Assembly (NCBI GenBank): GCA_019787685.1
Contig: JAHNUO010000010.1
Location: 806,001-870,000, forward strand
DNA length: 64,000 nt
Source of the DNA: Chiua virens
Taxonomy: Eukaryota; Basidiomycota; Agaricomycetes; Boletales; Boletaceae
Reading direction: 5' to 3'
Numbering within the stretch: position 1 is the first letter of the stretch; each line of letters opens with the position of its first letter. Below the pieces are notes generated by a model. That model had not been told where the DNA came from, made no database searches, and saw only the letters and a list, made by a program, of their open reading frames with translations. Below, piece by piece: positions 33,386 to 45,904 of this stretch. Made by a program: the position numbers and the translations under genes.

Positions 33386-33960
33386 ATGTCTTCCTCTCGT
33401 TTTGCGCCTTACCGCAATGCCCTCGCAGCAATTTCGACCAGGACTGGCTCACCGCTGCCGTCGCTGATAGTCTCGTTCGCTGTACTCCATGAATTGACTG
33501 CTATAGTGCCTCTTGTGGGTATCTTTTATGCCGCACGAGGTCTGCATGTCGGTGAACGCGTCGTCAACCAGTTTGTGCGTGACGACGATGGTCAACCGGC
33601 CGGGTGGATGACCACTCAACTTTCCCAATGGGTCGACGAGGGCGAAAAGTGGGCCAACCGAGTTGGTCGCCGTTACGGTCTATTTGGGTTCGAGAAAGGC
33701 ATTCCCGCTAGCCACGGCGATAAGCATGGCTTGTCCGAGCACTTGGCAGGCGACGTGGCCAATGCAGTCTTGGCTTACGCCGCCACAAAGGTTCGTCCAC
33801 CAACCGCTCCATATTCAGCCCAAACTCAGATATTAGTATCAGGCACTGTTACCGGTCCGTGTTGGATTATCGCTCTATCTGTCCCCTACCTTTTCAAGAG
33901 GGATAGTGGCAGCCCATTCGCCGCACTATCATCAAGTCTTTCAATGTACGAAAAAAATGA
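33386..33960 (+). CDS. DUF1279 (FAM210-like) mitochondrial membrane protein, one-base frameshift
   Basis: Two exons, 33386-33790 and 33843-33960. The segment LPSLIVSFAVLHELTAIVPL, the GLFGFEK motif and the C-terminal KALLPVRVGLSLYLSPTFSR are the DUF1279 pattern: a single-to-double membrane-spanning protein of the mitochondrial inner membrane in animals and fungi with a role in organelle homeostasis. The expected tail QPIRRTIIKSF is reached only if one G of the GG at 33908-33909 is removed; then the protein is 173 aa and ends at the TGA at 33958-33960. Uncorrected, the frame runs into unrelated sequence. Confidence 0.8.
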
Positions 33961-34233
33961 ACGATGAAATATCGGGTGGGTACATGTCTGAATGTTCAAG
34001 TGATGATTTCGTTTTGCCGCCCCAGTCGTAGCCGAAGGCTTTGACGATTGGCAGAGCAACTAGCCAAACACTTGCACCCCTGACCTTATCATATCTCGTT
34101 GCCTGTTACACCGCGTGCTGACTGTATCTCGATTCTCATAGACACATCATCATCGAGGGTGACATGACCGGTGACATGGGGAAGTGACAACTCACGCGCA
34201 TAATGATATCATTCGCACGCTGGACGGATGTTA

Positions 34234-35130
34234 TTACCCTTTTACTTGTAATTTATACTTTTCAATCAGAACCTTGGTATTGTTGACTGCACATTCTCTC
34301 GCATGAATGAGTCTTTTTGCCTTTGACAAATCAAGTGCATCTTGCATGGCACGATAATCGGGGACTTTGCGCTTGCTCCTTGCGGTTTCTGATTCGGCAA
34401 TGGATGAACTTTGGTCTTGCATCCCTGCTTGTTCGCGTACCACCGCCAATTGAGCTCGCAGCGCGTCTAGCACACCATCCAGCGTATCCAACGTGTGCAC
34501 ACATTCTTCCATCTGCTCCACCTTCTTGAACCGACGGCAGACCTCGCTGGCACACATTTCGATATGCGTAAACCGGACCGGTCCCAACAGAATCCCACCA
34601 AACCTAGATCCGCTCTGCTTGAGTGACTCGTCGACAACGACACAGACGCACACTGAAAACAACGGGGCGACGTACCACCGACGGACGACCACGACCGCAT
34701 CCAACACCCCCTCCCGCTGCATCACCCCCAACACCCGCCTGCCCGCACCCATCTCCCGTCCATCTTCCCACCCCTCGCCTACATCAAACTCCTCCGGCCC
34801 GGATAACCCCGTTCGGCCCGGCTTCAGCACCATACAGCGCCAAGCTACCATCGCATAGGACACATCCGCCCGCGTATCTGCCAGTAGACCCGAGCCCGAC
34901 GCGGCATGCTGCGTGGCACGGCCATCACCGCACGCGGTGCGCTGTGCTGGTGGGTGAGGGTCGCCTTGCGCCGCCGCCGCCGACTTGACCTCATCTATGG
35001 TCGCGGCGCGGTAGATACAGGCGACAAACGTAGACCCACGGTCTCGGATCTCTTGTGAGGTCGCCAGCGCGGATGTGGATGGACCCGTATCGGTTGGTGA
35101 ACTGTAACTTGAAGACAGGGTTGACGACAT
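34234..35130 (-). CDS. IMPACT/YIH1-like protein (UPF0029 domain)
   Basis: Two exons, 34676-35130 and 34234-34603, with one intron (GTACGTC...ATCTAG) in RRW|FGG; in frame to 274 aa. The IMPACT N-terminal domain is marked by IRDRGSTFVACIYRA, AWRCMVLKPGRTGL, VLDAVVVVRRWFGGILLGPVRF. In YIH1/IMPACT proteins this domain contributes to regulating Gcn1/Gcn2 signalling, but this short form without an RWD domain is the common basidiomycete type with no known role. The DDGE-like motif of the family is replaced by EDGREMGAG. A Gln/Glu/Lys-rich C-terminal helix follows. An additional small intron after HPPA is possible because the sequence there departs from the family. Confidence 0.8.
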   Translation of the reverse strand: MSSTLSSSYSSPTDTGPSTSALATSQEIRDRGSTFVACIYRAATIDEVKSAAAAQGDPHPPAQRTACGDGRATQHAASGSGLLADTRADVSYAMVAWRCMVLKPGRTGLSGPEEFDVGEGWEDGREMGAGRRVLGVMQREGVLDAVVVVRRWYVAPLFSVCVCVVVDESLKQSGSRFGGILLGPVRFTHIEMCASEVCRRFKKVEQMEECVHTLDTLDGVLDALRAQLAVVREQAGMQDQSSSIAESETARSKRKVPDYRAMQDALDLSKAKRLIHARECAVNNTKVLIEKYKLQVKG

Positions 35131-36058
35131 CTCAATTGTTCCTTCCTCGATGGTGGATTTGGATGAACACCCGATGTCGGCGGTGACGCGTTCGTTGTAC
35201 TGGAACAGGGTGAGACCCTTTCTTCGCGGTACCGACGTATGTCGTACTTGGGGTGAAGACCCTGTCGCTCAGTGACTATTCGGACTCCAATTTCTCCACT
35301 CCGCTACGTTGACGAACCTACAATATGCAATACTAGTGCCTGACCCAGTGTCACAGGTGCTACAAGATCGTTTTAGAGGGCTTTAATCTATCGTACAGCC
35401 TCTGTATCAGTGGCTCATCATGAATCAGAGGTTTAATATCGCCACATTACGCTCAAGCTTCAAGCTTCAGCGTTGCCCTGCATAGTCAATGTAAATCACC
35501 CTCACTACGGACGGCTGTGATCCTTTGTCTTGTCAATGACAGGATTTTTGTAAATCCTTACTTGGATAGGAAAGCAGTGGCACGACAAAGAGGGCTGATC
35601 TCAAGGTGACCGGCAAAAGAAATGCTACGCCGCAATCAGCAGCATGATGACCTCAAAAAAAAAAAAACATGCGCTCAGTCACGGCCTGACAACCCGACAC
35701 CAAACGTCCAAGGCGCAATAACAAGCGTCCTATAAACGAGCGGAAAAAAATACATCAGTAAACGACTAAAATGCCTGGTACGTTTGCAACTATGTTGTTC
35801 TAGTTCGGCCCCCGTTTCCCCGTAATGTAGTAGTATGCACCTGTCCATTTTTCGAAACACCAACCAGACGACAAACGGGGGGGGATCCAAAAGTAAAAAT
35901 GCCCATATGCAAAAAAACAAGCGTCAAGATGTGAACATTTAAACAAGAGACTAGTGTCAACAGCGATTTCAGACAAAACGTTCAATGACGCGGGACCTTG
36001 TTCATAGCGGGGCATGAGTGGCTTCGAAGAAGCAACGGTTGGTGGGATCAAGGATCAG
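35131..36058. other. Intergenic, nothing recognised
   Basis: Contains the duplicated heptamer CAAGCTTCAAGCTT near 35456 and a run of 12 A at about 35656. No coding evidence. Confidence 0.4.
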
Positions 36059-39000
36059 TTAATAACCCCCTTGATAGACCCCACGACCAGCAAAGTTAGA
36101 CACGGACTCTTGGGACACATGGTTGGCCGAGCTATCTCTTGAAGGATACGGTCGATGTAGTGGCGCTTCTCTGTAGCCTTCTACGGGCGAATGTTGTGCA
36201 CCAGCTTGAGGAGGATACTGCATGGGTGCGGGCGTTGCGAACCAAGATGGGGGCCGAGTTGCTGGCGTTCCGTATCTCGACGGAGGGTGTAGCGGTTCTG
36301 GCGAGGCATATCTAGGAAGTGGAGCTCCGAGAGGACCCTGGTTCGACATTTCTCCGAGGTTATACCCAGGATCGTTCAAGAGCGGTAGGTGATCCACACT
36401 CGCACCCAGTCGCGAAAGCTCAATGGCACTCGCATTGCCCGGGTTTGCTGGCGTCTTGGCTGCATAACGGTCGAACGCGGACGGTGCGGGGGATGCACGT
36501 CCGCCAGCCATCGAGCCCCCATAGTAATGCGTCTTTTGGTGATAAACCGATGCGCTGTCGGCCCGATTGTGTCCAAAGATAGCATTGGAGGCCATAGAGC
36601 GGGCGTCCCAGTCCAACTCGCCTCGATCACGGCGGTACAGCGCTGGGTCGTACTCGAGGTCTCGTTGTTCGATACCTGCAATCCGGAGACCACCTTCCAT
36701 AACCTGTGCATCCACCTTTTGTCCGCCGTATTCGTCTAACTTCGCCTTGTCGCTGCCGATTTTGCCCTTGTACACATCGGCGAGGAGGGGCATCATCTTG
36801 GCGTGCAACATGGGCGTAAACAACTCCGCGTGGAGCGCAGGGTGACCGAAACGCTTCTCAAGACGATGTCCCACGTCATCCGCTCGAGAAGAGTGGACTT
36901 TGGCCTCACGCAATTCTGTCTCCGAGGGAATATAGTATATGAACTTCTGGTAGAACATCCTGTCGAGCCAGATCTTGAAGGCAACGACGAACAGGATTGG
37001 TGGGACGGTCGAAAGCCACATGAACGACTTGAATTCATATTGAAGACCGATAGCTGTAAATTGCGCGTTCTCAGACAAGAAAAGTCGACAAAGGACCGCG
37101 ACTTACTGAGAATCATGAGTAATTGCATCAGTATTACTGATATCAGTAACCTGTTGACGATAATGTTCCAAAGGCGCTGGCAGAGGACAGAGTCAGTTAA
37201 GTGATGCTGGTGCATGCTTCAACACGTACCCCTCCAGTCTCAATCTGTGTGGCGTACACAAACATCAACTGGTACTTGTACACCCAAGAGGAAATCCAAA
37301 AGACGATGGCCCCAGCGAGAGAGACCAGAGGTGCGAGCGGCGCAAAGACAAGCGCGACAGCAGCCATGAAAAGCTGGACAATCACGAATAAACTTGAATG
37401 TTCACAGATAAAATCGACAAACGTACGATGTTCGAGCTGGCGCGAGAGGATCAGTACGGTGGATACAGAGAGGGGGGTCGACTCACTAGTAAATGTCATA
37501 CTGGAATTCCTGCGGTTGCGTCCACTCACGGATGTCTCGAGGGGTACGGCCAAACATACTAAAAAGGGTTGAGAATCAAGTCTTTGCTTCGCTAAGTTTT
37601 TGAAACTATGCTTACTGTGTCTTGAACGAAGTCCAGACAAGATTCAAGATCTGAGCCAGGTCAAAGATCGCAAGGAAACCTCGCATGCTATATAAACGGC
37701 CTCAGTGTCATTTGAACACATGATCATGTCCGACATACGGGAAGAAAGTGAGCCAATACGATGATTGGGAAACGTAGGTGTGGTTGATCGTGGCCGGTAA
37801 CGCTGATTGAGTATGCTCTAGAGATGTTCACTCCATAAACTAGGCCAAGACTCACTTGACATGGCCGCAATGATATTAGCGAAGCTCGTATGTTCACCGA
37901 TCTCTTGGATGATTTGTTCCACGACAACTAAAGATACACGATTAGGACTGACAACGAAATGGGAATCGTTCACTACTGAACTCACCGAAACCAACACCAA
38001 ACAAGGTGAAGATGACCAACTGTGAAATCACCAAAAAGGCAAAGTAGCGAGCAACCACAGCACGATCAAGACTAAGTCGACATTCTCAGTGTCAACCCCC
38101 TAAGCAATATAATATTTCCCTACCGGCTATTTGTCTGAGCGCCCTGGAGTCGTGTAATCCATCGCATGATAATGGGCAGGAAAAATCCAAATAGAGCAGA
38201 AATTGCAGGTGGTAAGACACCAGAGATGAACGCAAAAGAACCCGAGGACGTTTTGGACCATTGTGCCAAGAAAGGAACAAATGCAGTTAACTGTCAGGAG
38301 CGTCACAGATTGTCATCGTGCTATGCGAAGATAGCGCACCGTTGTCAAGTTGGCAAGAATAGAGATGAAGAACAACGGGATCGTATTGAAGAAACAGACC
38401 AAGACCAGCAACAAGAAGCCGATTGACCTGTTCCGAACTATCTCTGCAGTTGATTTGTTCACATTGTTCCAGATCTGCACATTGCGAAGTGGTCAAAAAT
38501 TGAGACGAGTATGGGAAGAGGACATACAATGTCTTTGGGATTGGGTGCGAGAGCAATGTCCGTACCCTTGGGATGTTTGTTGCGAAGGATATGCGCCACG
38601 ATATGGGCGTAAGCGACCGCAGCCATGGACGCAAACCCGTAGGTTTCCGCTTTTCGCGTGTCGATCTCCTTCCGATGATCCTCGATCGCCCTTTCTGTGC
38701 GCTGAAGTTTCGCGCTGCAAAACGTGAGATCTACTATCTACCTCGCTAAACCAAAAGCCACGCACGTATAAAAATCAATAGCATCTTTCTTCACGCCACC
38801 CATCCCGAGGAAACCACCAATTCGAATAGTTGGACGTTCCTTGGCAATCTGTCCCCCTTTGAGGTATGTGACGAGAACCTGCTCTAACTCGCGCACTGCC
38901 GTATTGTGGTATTCAATAAGCTCCGGAAGCCGGCCGACTTTACGACCGATATGCACCGACGTCGTGGGGTATGGAACTTGAACGCTTTCGAATATTGCGC

Positions 39001-39760
39001 GGATGCCTTCGTCCGATTGGTATCTCCGAGGAACGTCGGTGACGATGAGTGTGCGTGCATAAAACGATTGGTGGTATTCTGGCGAGCGGAACCATTCCTG
39101 ACGTAACCGTAATATGTGTGTCCAATTCCGCCAAATGAAGTACATGACAAGGCCGGATATGAGGTATGAGACTGCGACGTGAGCAAAGAGCCATGATCCT
39201 TGGACGTCACGAATGGTGAGAATAGAGAGGATATCGCGGCTTGAAGATTTGACGTTCTTTAAGTTGTAAACGACGTCGATGGGTATGAGCACAGCGCATC
39301 CAAGCAAGGCAATGCTACTGAACATCATGCGTGTCATGCGTGTGAAACGTAAAAATGTAACGGCGTCGAGACCAATCTTGTCCAAGAGTTCTGGTTCTCT
39401 CGTGCGGTAGAGCGGTGGTAGCCATCCAAAGAGAGAGTCGGATATGCGAGGTGGCGACTTGTCCCCAACGTGGTATTTGACTTTAGGTTGATAGATAACC
39501 TACGGGTGTCGCGGTTCAAGACAGGGAACGTACACGCTGATGTAGCAACGGTATATCTACCTTGTTCTTGGGTCGTAGGGCGTTAAATGCCACCACTGTG
39601 GCTACCTAACGGACGGCAGGGACGTGAAATAAGTCAATTTCAGAGGGAATGATTGACAACCTACCGAAATGATGGACATGAGGGCTACTTGTGAGCCGAC
39701 TGCAGCGGGCGCCAGCGCTCTTGATGCATTTTCGTCGATGATAGTGCCAATGTCGGCCAT
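36059..39760 (-). CDS. CSC1/OSCA/TMEM63-type osmosensitive channel (DUF221/RSN1 family)
   Basis: Multi-exon plasma-membrane protein, a putative calcium-permeable stress-gated cation channel. It starts with MADIGTIIDENASR (ATG at 39760) and the first TM (VALMSIISVATVVAFNALRP), then YQPKVKYHVGDKSPPRISDS-LFGWLPPLYRT, the cytosolic RRM-like loop (VPYPTTSVHIGRKVGRL), the long TM block (ILANLTTLTAFVPFL; PPAISALFGFFLPIIMRWI; LDRAVVARYFAFLVISQL; IFTLFGVGF) and LTIGLQYEFKSFMWLS. A long hydrophilic tail rich in Pro/Tyr/Ser (36059 to about 36960) follows and is likely regulatory. Frames join across the introns checked; I did not fix every exon boundary between 37100 and 38200. Two GACGAGTC repeats sit just before the start (39775-39792). 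Confidence 0.88.
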
Positions 39761-41789
39761 AGTGTAAAGAGATTAGACGAGTCGACGAGTCGACGACTGT
39801 GAAAGGAGAGTAAGTGGGTCGGTACAGTTACAGTACTGAGGCGAGTAGTATGGGGAGTAGAAGCCGATTCAGTACGTACAAGGCGGTGTTGCTGTCTCCG
39901 TGGAAAACGGCCGCCTATTGTTCTTTTTCGGCGCTGCCCCAGCAGCAGAAACAAAGAGATGTAGAATTAAGCAAGTATCGCTGTCGTCGCAGCTGTCGTC
40001 CAGCAACCCAAAACAAAGGTCCCGTCGCAAGGCACCACATGCTCATGTTCACAAATGTGGTAAAATTATCATGCCCAAGGCATACATACAAGTATCGCAA
40101 GTGAGACGGATTACACCACCCTCGGATTGTCCCGGTCATAATGACCACGTTCCCTGGACCGACAAGTCAGTCAAACAGTGTTTAATGGTTTGACCCACAG
40201 GAAACACCGCACTAGGCGATCGAGGTGATACCGGCCCAGTGGCCCGGCGAGTTGTGGGAGTAAATCAGCAACGTTGTTAGGTGCCAATTACTCCATTCAG
40301 GTCGACCGTAGATCGTACTAAGACATCACTTTCCAGCCCGCGGATCATTGAATCAATAACCGTTCAACTCTGTGAATGTTGAGCGCTGAAAGACCATCTA
40401 GAAATCTTCCCTTGCGAACTTGTCAATCACCGCAAGCGAGCCTCTATCGCCTTCTTCGGCAGTGGACCGTTTGCGCACGTGCGTTCAAGTTGAATCAACC
40501 GGAAGTGTCAATAAAGAACTCCACACTCCACGGTAGGCGGAGCCGCACGGGAACATGGATTCAAGGGATATTCGACCGGAGAATTTTTCACCGCTCCTTC
40601 CGAGAATGTGGCCCTGATAGACGACCCGAGTAAGTAGATTTTTCACGGAGACATCCGACTTCGTGTTTCTAGTATCTCTGTCTTGCTGTTTGTGCTCCAC
40701 ATAATCATAATGAGCCGTGCAGCTCAGTGAATCCATGGTGAACCACTAATATGCACCATTAATGTTCAAGGTGCCGTGCTTCGACTGAGCCTGTGATTCT
40801 GAATGCGTAAAAACTAACCCAGGCTAGTCCTGATATCTGAAGTCGGACAGCTTCTTCAATGAACATGTATCAAACACCACACAATTTGGTGAGCTTCGAT
40901 TCTTCTCGGAACAGATACTCATGTTTACCACTGACATATCATAAATTTATCGAAGTAAACCCTTGGGAAAGTCGGCGCATAGAGCTGCATTAATCAAGAG
41001 CGGCCAATAGACGGTGCAGAGAGTGCATATTAGCAGCTTTGTCGGCATTGACTAGATGCCATTTCGAACGTCCTGCTGAAGAATTCGGCATAATACAGTA
41101 CCCATGGCACCACGATTTCCAAAAGGTGTACGTTCTCGTGGTCAGGAAAAACGCCGAGTCGATCGAACCATAAGCAGCTTTGCGCCTTGTCAGAGTCAAA
41201 ATCAAATTGCGCTCAGGCTGTCCATATCAACGTGTCCGCTCACCGCCGGAGTAGGTATCAATGCATGATTCAGCATAACAGTTCCCGATGAAAGCCGATC
41301 TCTCGGACCATAGTCTCCAATCTCCTGGATCTCATCTGTGGACTCTGCACGCCTCATACTCGGGGGAAGAATATGTCAGACACTGCTCGATCCATTCCCA
41401 GTAACTGTCACGTCAACACTGGCAGTTGTGGGGGTCAAACTCGAACTTTGAGACACCGTCGAAACTACGCGCCGCATCATCGTACCTGTTAGAACTTAGT
41501 GGTGACACCGTATCAACCACTGAGTTCCATAGGTTCAAGCACCTTCCATGCGTGTTGGACCAGACGGGGGAGTAAATCCTTCGAAACACCTCAATATGAG
41601 TATCGGTGCTAGTGGCGACTCTGGCAAGCCCTTCGCATCTCGACGTAAAAAAAAAAAAAAAAAAAAACAAAGAAAATATCACACAGATCCCAGGCAACTT
41701 TCGATTCTAAATTTATCTTGGACCGCTTGGTGTATACCACCAACATTCAAGGCGTTGTATGAGAGTCAAAGTTAAAGATGGTACATGTA
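39761..41789. other. 2 kb without a recognised gene
   Basis: Scattered ORFs under 100 codons on both strands, none with motifs. A run of 21 A lies at 41647-41667. Confidence 0.35.
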
Positions 41790-43377
41790 TCAGTGTTGCA
41801 CACGGCACATCAAGCGTCGGGTTCCCCATCGTGAAGCAAACCCTTCTGTGGGACATCCTACAGACGCGCCGAAACCCATGATCAACTTGATACCCATTCG
41901 CAACCAGCAGAAAGGACGACTCACCGCAGGATATGGTACCGTCTCGATGTCCGTCTCCACTTGGGTATGAATGTGAATCGCGTCGGATAGCTTCGCCGCG
42001 GCGTTGTTGTTTAGTTGTCCCAAATGAGACTGCGCGGAAGACATCGGGTGTTCCCAAACCGCGACCGACTTGCGCTTGTCTGTCCCACTTCGCAGGACGA
42101 GGCGTGCGTTCAACGTCGCCAGAAAACAATTAGCATACCTAGACGTCCATGTCATTATACATACATAGACGATTTGGACGCGAGACGTACAGCTTGGATA
42201 TGATGTAAAATCTATATTTAGCCAATTGAGCAGGTGATATAATGATGCGACCGACGGAAATCTCACAGTGCAACATGGTACAATGTCACCCGATAGGCGA
42301 TGGCGAGCACCAGTTCGACGATGGCAGCTGTCGTGGTGATGAAACCCGTCTCAATCGTGAGTCGGACCAATTGGGTCGACATGGACCACGTGTTACTAAA
42401 GTGCGATTGGGAACAGGATCGGAAGAGCTGCGTGAAGGTATCAAAAAACGGCCAAGTGAGCAACAATGGTTGTGCGACGTTAGAAGTAACATACATTGAG
42501 CGTCATGTACACGGTGATCGTTAAATCACAAAATAAACTGCCGCACAACCAGACCTAGTAGAGAAATGATTTGTTAAATGAGTTTGAGAATCAAAAAATG
42601 GTGATACGGACGGGAATATAAAACGGCATTGGATGATCGGCAACGAGGTCTGGAACGAGACCATACTACCGCTCGTGAGTTGCTGGGAAGACGGATCACG
42701 ATTTGGAAGTGACGTACAACGATACCACCATAAGTGAGCATGGCGCATTGAAGTAACGATATTGTGGTTTCAATAACGCATCAGGCCGATCTCGATGTGA
42801 CTCATCACCATCATCACCAACACAGGGACCACAAGGGATTGCCGGACGGCCCATATGCGCCAGCAGAAAAATCCATGCGTAATCGAGGATACTGAAAGTC
42901 ATCGACATTCACGAACACCCGTCTCCGTATTCATGAAGCCCCTCACCTATACCTGTGAGTGGTGACATGGCCACAAACGACCAGGTTGGAGCTGGGGAAA
43001 GCTCCTGTCCACCAACTCCCGCAGCGACAATGGAAGAGAGGTCCGAACCATTGGTAGCTACCCCGAACCAAAAGCCATGGAGGGCAAGGACAGTAATGAG
43101 CGTCTCCAGCAACAGGACGCTGGCAACTACCACGTCAGTATTGAACTTACAGTACTATAACCGACGTGCATTACCCAGTATTCGCAACCATGCCCGGTCA
43201 TTAAGAAACTTGGTGAAATAAATGACTGTAGACGGCCGTGCCTGTCTCAGGTTATGCAAAATGAAAAGGGGGCCGACCTACAACACTGGACAGAGAGGAC
43301 GCCCATCAAGCCGAAACACATCGCATACCCGAGGACCTGTACAACATCACTACAGACACATCGGCTGGGGTAAACAT
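41790..43377 (-). CDS. DUF6534-type seven-TM membrane protein
   Basis: A basidiomycete-specific family of small 7-TM proteins of unknown function. Recognisable pieces on the minus strand from high to low: LGYAMCFGLMGVLSVQ; FIYFTKFLNDRAWLRIL; VASVLLLETLITVLALHGFW; SITHGFFCWRIWAVRQS followed by a TM; LVRLTIETGFITTTAAIVEL-VLAIAYR; then the signature FLATLNAR and a Ser/Gln/Asn-rich tail. TM segments alternate with splice sites in the usual positions. The ATG at 43377 (MFTPADVSV) needs a frame change before LGYAM, so the 5' end is uncertain. The end may be at 41790 or in an exon after a GTGAGT donor near 41917. Confidence 0.65.
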
Positions 43378-43811
43378 GTACGTACGAATGGGCCTTCGCT
43401 TGATAGAAAGGGTCACTTGGGTGAATGCACCGTCCGTCAGAATGAAGGTCGAACTCACTCCATCGTATCTTTAGAACTAGTACAGGATGAGGATTTTAGC
43501 AAGCGACATATGTCATACAGCGAAACGAAAACGCACGGCGATACTCGACGCAACAACATCTTGACGGGACTTGCTCAGGAAGGAGATCGTTCAACATTAC
43601 CGCCTGGTATATATGGTATATTCGAGCTGTGTCCTTGGCGAGAGAAAATAGTCTCATCAGTAGAGACCTGATCGATCCCGAAACACTGGGCCACTGGAAG
43701 ATGAACGTTAACTCTTTGTTAGAATACGATCCGTAGCAAACGGTGTGCGTCGATGTGTACAGCCACCGTGTTATATAATCACGTAGTACTTTAGAACTTT
43801 CGTATACGTAG
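43378..43811. other. Upstream region of the DUF6534 gene
   Basis: No coding signal beyond short ORFs (43222-43671 plus is antisense-like). Nothing else seen. Confidence 0.3.
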
Positions 43812-43872
43812 CTCTACCTTAGTGACTACATTACTAGGGTATTCTACAGATTACCCCTTCCATATTTCTACA
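43812..43872 (+). repeat. 61-bp direct repeat, left copy
   Basis: CTCTACCTTAGTGACTACAT...TTCCATATTTCTACA. It matches 48548-48610 with only a 2-bp insertion and one substitution, same orientation. Homology stops sharply on both sides. Confidence 0.9.
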
Positions 43873-44091
43873 TTTGTATCTTGGCCTTTACATACTTATA
43901 AAGTAATCTGCCTTTCTACTATGCATCAGTGCGAGATCTGAGGCCTCCTTGCTAAATTTGGGGTGTACAGTTGCTTATGTACGTATATCAGTCAAGAAAG
44001 AAATGACAGTCTCCTAACAGCTATACTAAAGTAATAAAGACCAAACAGCCCCTCTTCATAGGGAAAAGTAACTATACTAGTAATCAACATC

Positions 44092-44785
44092 ATGGAGAAC
44101 TTGAAGACTTGCCTCAAAGCATCAATATTCATCCCCTCCCTCTTCCTTATCTTCACCATCAGCTCCTCAATTGAGGATTCCAATTCCCATGTTGACACTT
44201 CACTGGTCATCAACTGGCTGATCCCTTCAGCAATCACCATCACCCTTTTCATCACTGGCACTGTCGCATCAGTGTACTATGGTGACAAGACATCTGTCAT
44301 CCTGATCCGTGTGGTTGTCTTTGAGGTTGTATCAATCTGGAGCTATGCTCAGGCCCAGGGTAAGTCCAATACTACATGTCATCCAACCTAATACAATTTT
44401 CTACTAGCAATTGCAAGTGGCCATGCTGATGCTATCTACTACATAATTCTTGCCTTTCCCAGCCTCATCCTTGACTGGCTGTACTGGGTCACAACAAAGG
44501 ATGATGAGGAGATGAAGTACCTTGCCAAGCCAGAAGCATTGATCTTGTGGCTCATTGGATTGGCTTGGGGAGCTCAAGCTTTGTCAGTGGATTCAGACAT
44601 AGAGGAAGCAGTTGGAGGTCAGAATGGTAACCATATAACCTCTTCAGTAAGTACTTATTTTGTTGGCATGCACATCTAGTTTACTATCACAGTGGCAGCT
44701 CACCCCAAACCTTCATCTCCAGGACAAGCAACCAGAAGCCACAGGATTACTCCATGACTTTGACTCAGGGGACACATTGGTATAG
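44092..44785 (+). CDS. Small multi-pass membrane protein, unknown
   Basis: I do not recognise the family. Three exons (44092-44359, 44408-44646, 44693-44785) with clean GTAAGT donors join in frame to 199 aa. About five hydrophobic segments are visible: SIFIPSLFLIFTI, LVINWLIPSAITITLFITG, VILIRVVVFEVVSIWSY, YYIILAFPSLILDWLYWV and LILWLIGLAWGAQAL, separated by short charged loops, then an acidic C-terminus (DFDSGDTLV). Lower GC and different codon choice (TCA, GCA, CTT) set it apart from genes left of 43 kb. It lies inside the block bounded by the 61/63-bp direct repeats. Confidence 0.75.
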
Positions 44786-45069
44786 AAGTTTCATTCATTT
44801 TCTAGTACTTTGTTGTATCATTATTACTAATTTGCTATTGTACACCATGTAACTTATCCTGAGGACTTGGATATGTACATTTGTATAAAAGTTTTTGTGT
44901 GTATTCTACTATAGACCAAGGCTTGAACATTTGAATGTTCAGCCACTTAGAATAGGAATGAGTCAACTGGGCAGCATCAGCCCATCATGGTTCCCATGGG
45001 CACCAGTCTGATTCTCCAACTGAAACATGAACAAAACTCACTGCAGGAGGCTATAAACATGATCATAAC

Positions 45070-45530
45070 TGTCATATACCGCTCTGTTCTCCATTCCTCC
45101 GGATATAACTCCGGTTCTCTTAGACGATAACTCCGGGTTGATCTCCCTCAGGACACAACTCTGTGACCCTGGACCTCCATTACATATATTTGTTTCCTCT
45201 TTTATTTTAGTACATAACCTGTGTCTTGCTTATGAGCACAGCTCCGGCTTTCTCAGTACCTGACTTACCTCTGGCTATGTAGTTTCCCGATCTTCCGTCT
45301 TACTCAGTTCTTACCAACTCTGTTACTAATCTCCATTCCACTCTGAGTATATAAACTGTAGTACCCTGACTGTGTATCCTTAGTCTGAATATTAGTTTAT
45401 TTGTACAACTCACTCCAAACACTCCGTAAGACCTTGATGGTCCTTACTCCGCTCAACTCCACTTCATGTGTTGAGTCATATATCTACCTCTGTTCTCCAC
45501 ACGTCTGAAATATAGGGACAGACTGTGACA
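45070..45530 (+). mobile_element. Candidate degenerate solo LTR
   Basis: Starts TGTCATATACC and ends GACTGTGACA, giving the inverted termini TGTCA/TGACA. TATATAAACT at about 45349 fits a U3 TATA box followed by a Cys/Thr-free CT-rich leader, as in fungal LTRs. The flanking five bases (ATAAC and AGGGC) do not match, so no target duplication supports it; it could be old or part of a larger element. Confidence 0.4.
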
Positions 45531-45904
45531 AGGGCGCACCACATACAGTGAAGCCAAGTCCCGTCCGACGCTACAACTCCAAAGATCCGGAGTTGACTAC
45601 CTCCAAGTCACATGGTCTCTAACAATAACTCGCAAATGTAGCATAAGAAGAGGCCAAAGTAACTGGGTATAAAATGTTACCTTGATTATCTTGAATGGAT
45701 AGATTCATCCCTCATATATCATACACCACTTCAAGTTCATATCAGATTGCATGATGGCACTCACTGACAGGTGCACACAAATAGCCACCATTCCTAGTTT
45801 CATATCTGCTAACCATGTCGTCACTCCATTCATCCCTGACTGTTCCTGAGAACCCCACACATGATACAGGTATCATTTTTTTACATATCTATTTCTTCTA
45901 TTCC

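Noticed and set aside
43330..43370. GTGATGTTGTACAG, a 14-nt GT...AG stretch at the DUF6534 5' end
   Set aside because: Too short to be spliced; a wrong start or an indel is more likely.
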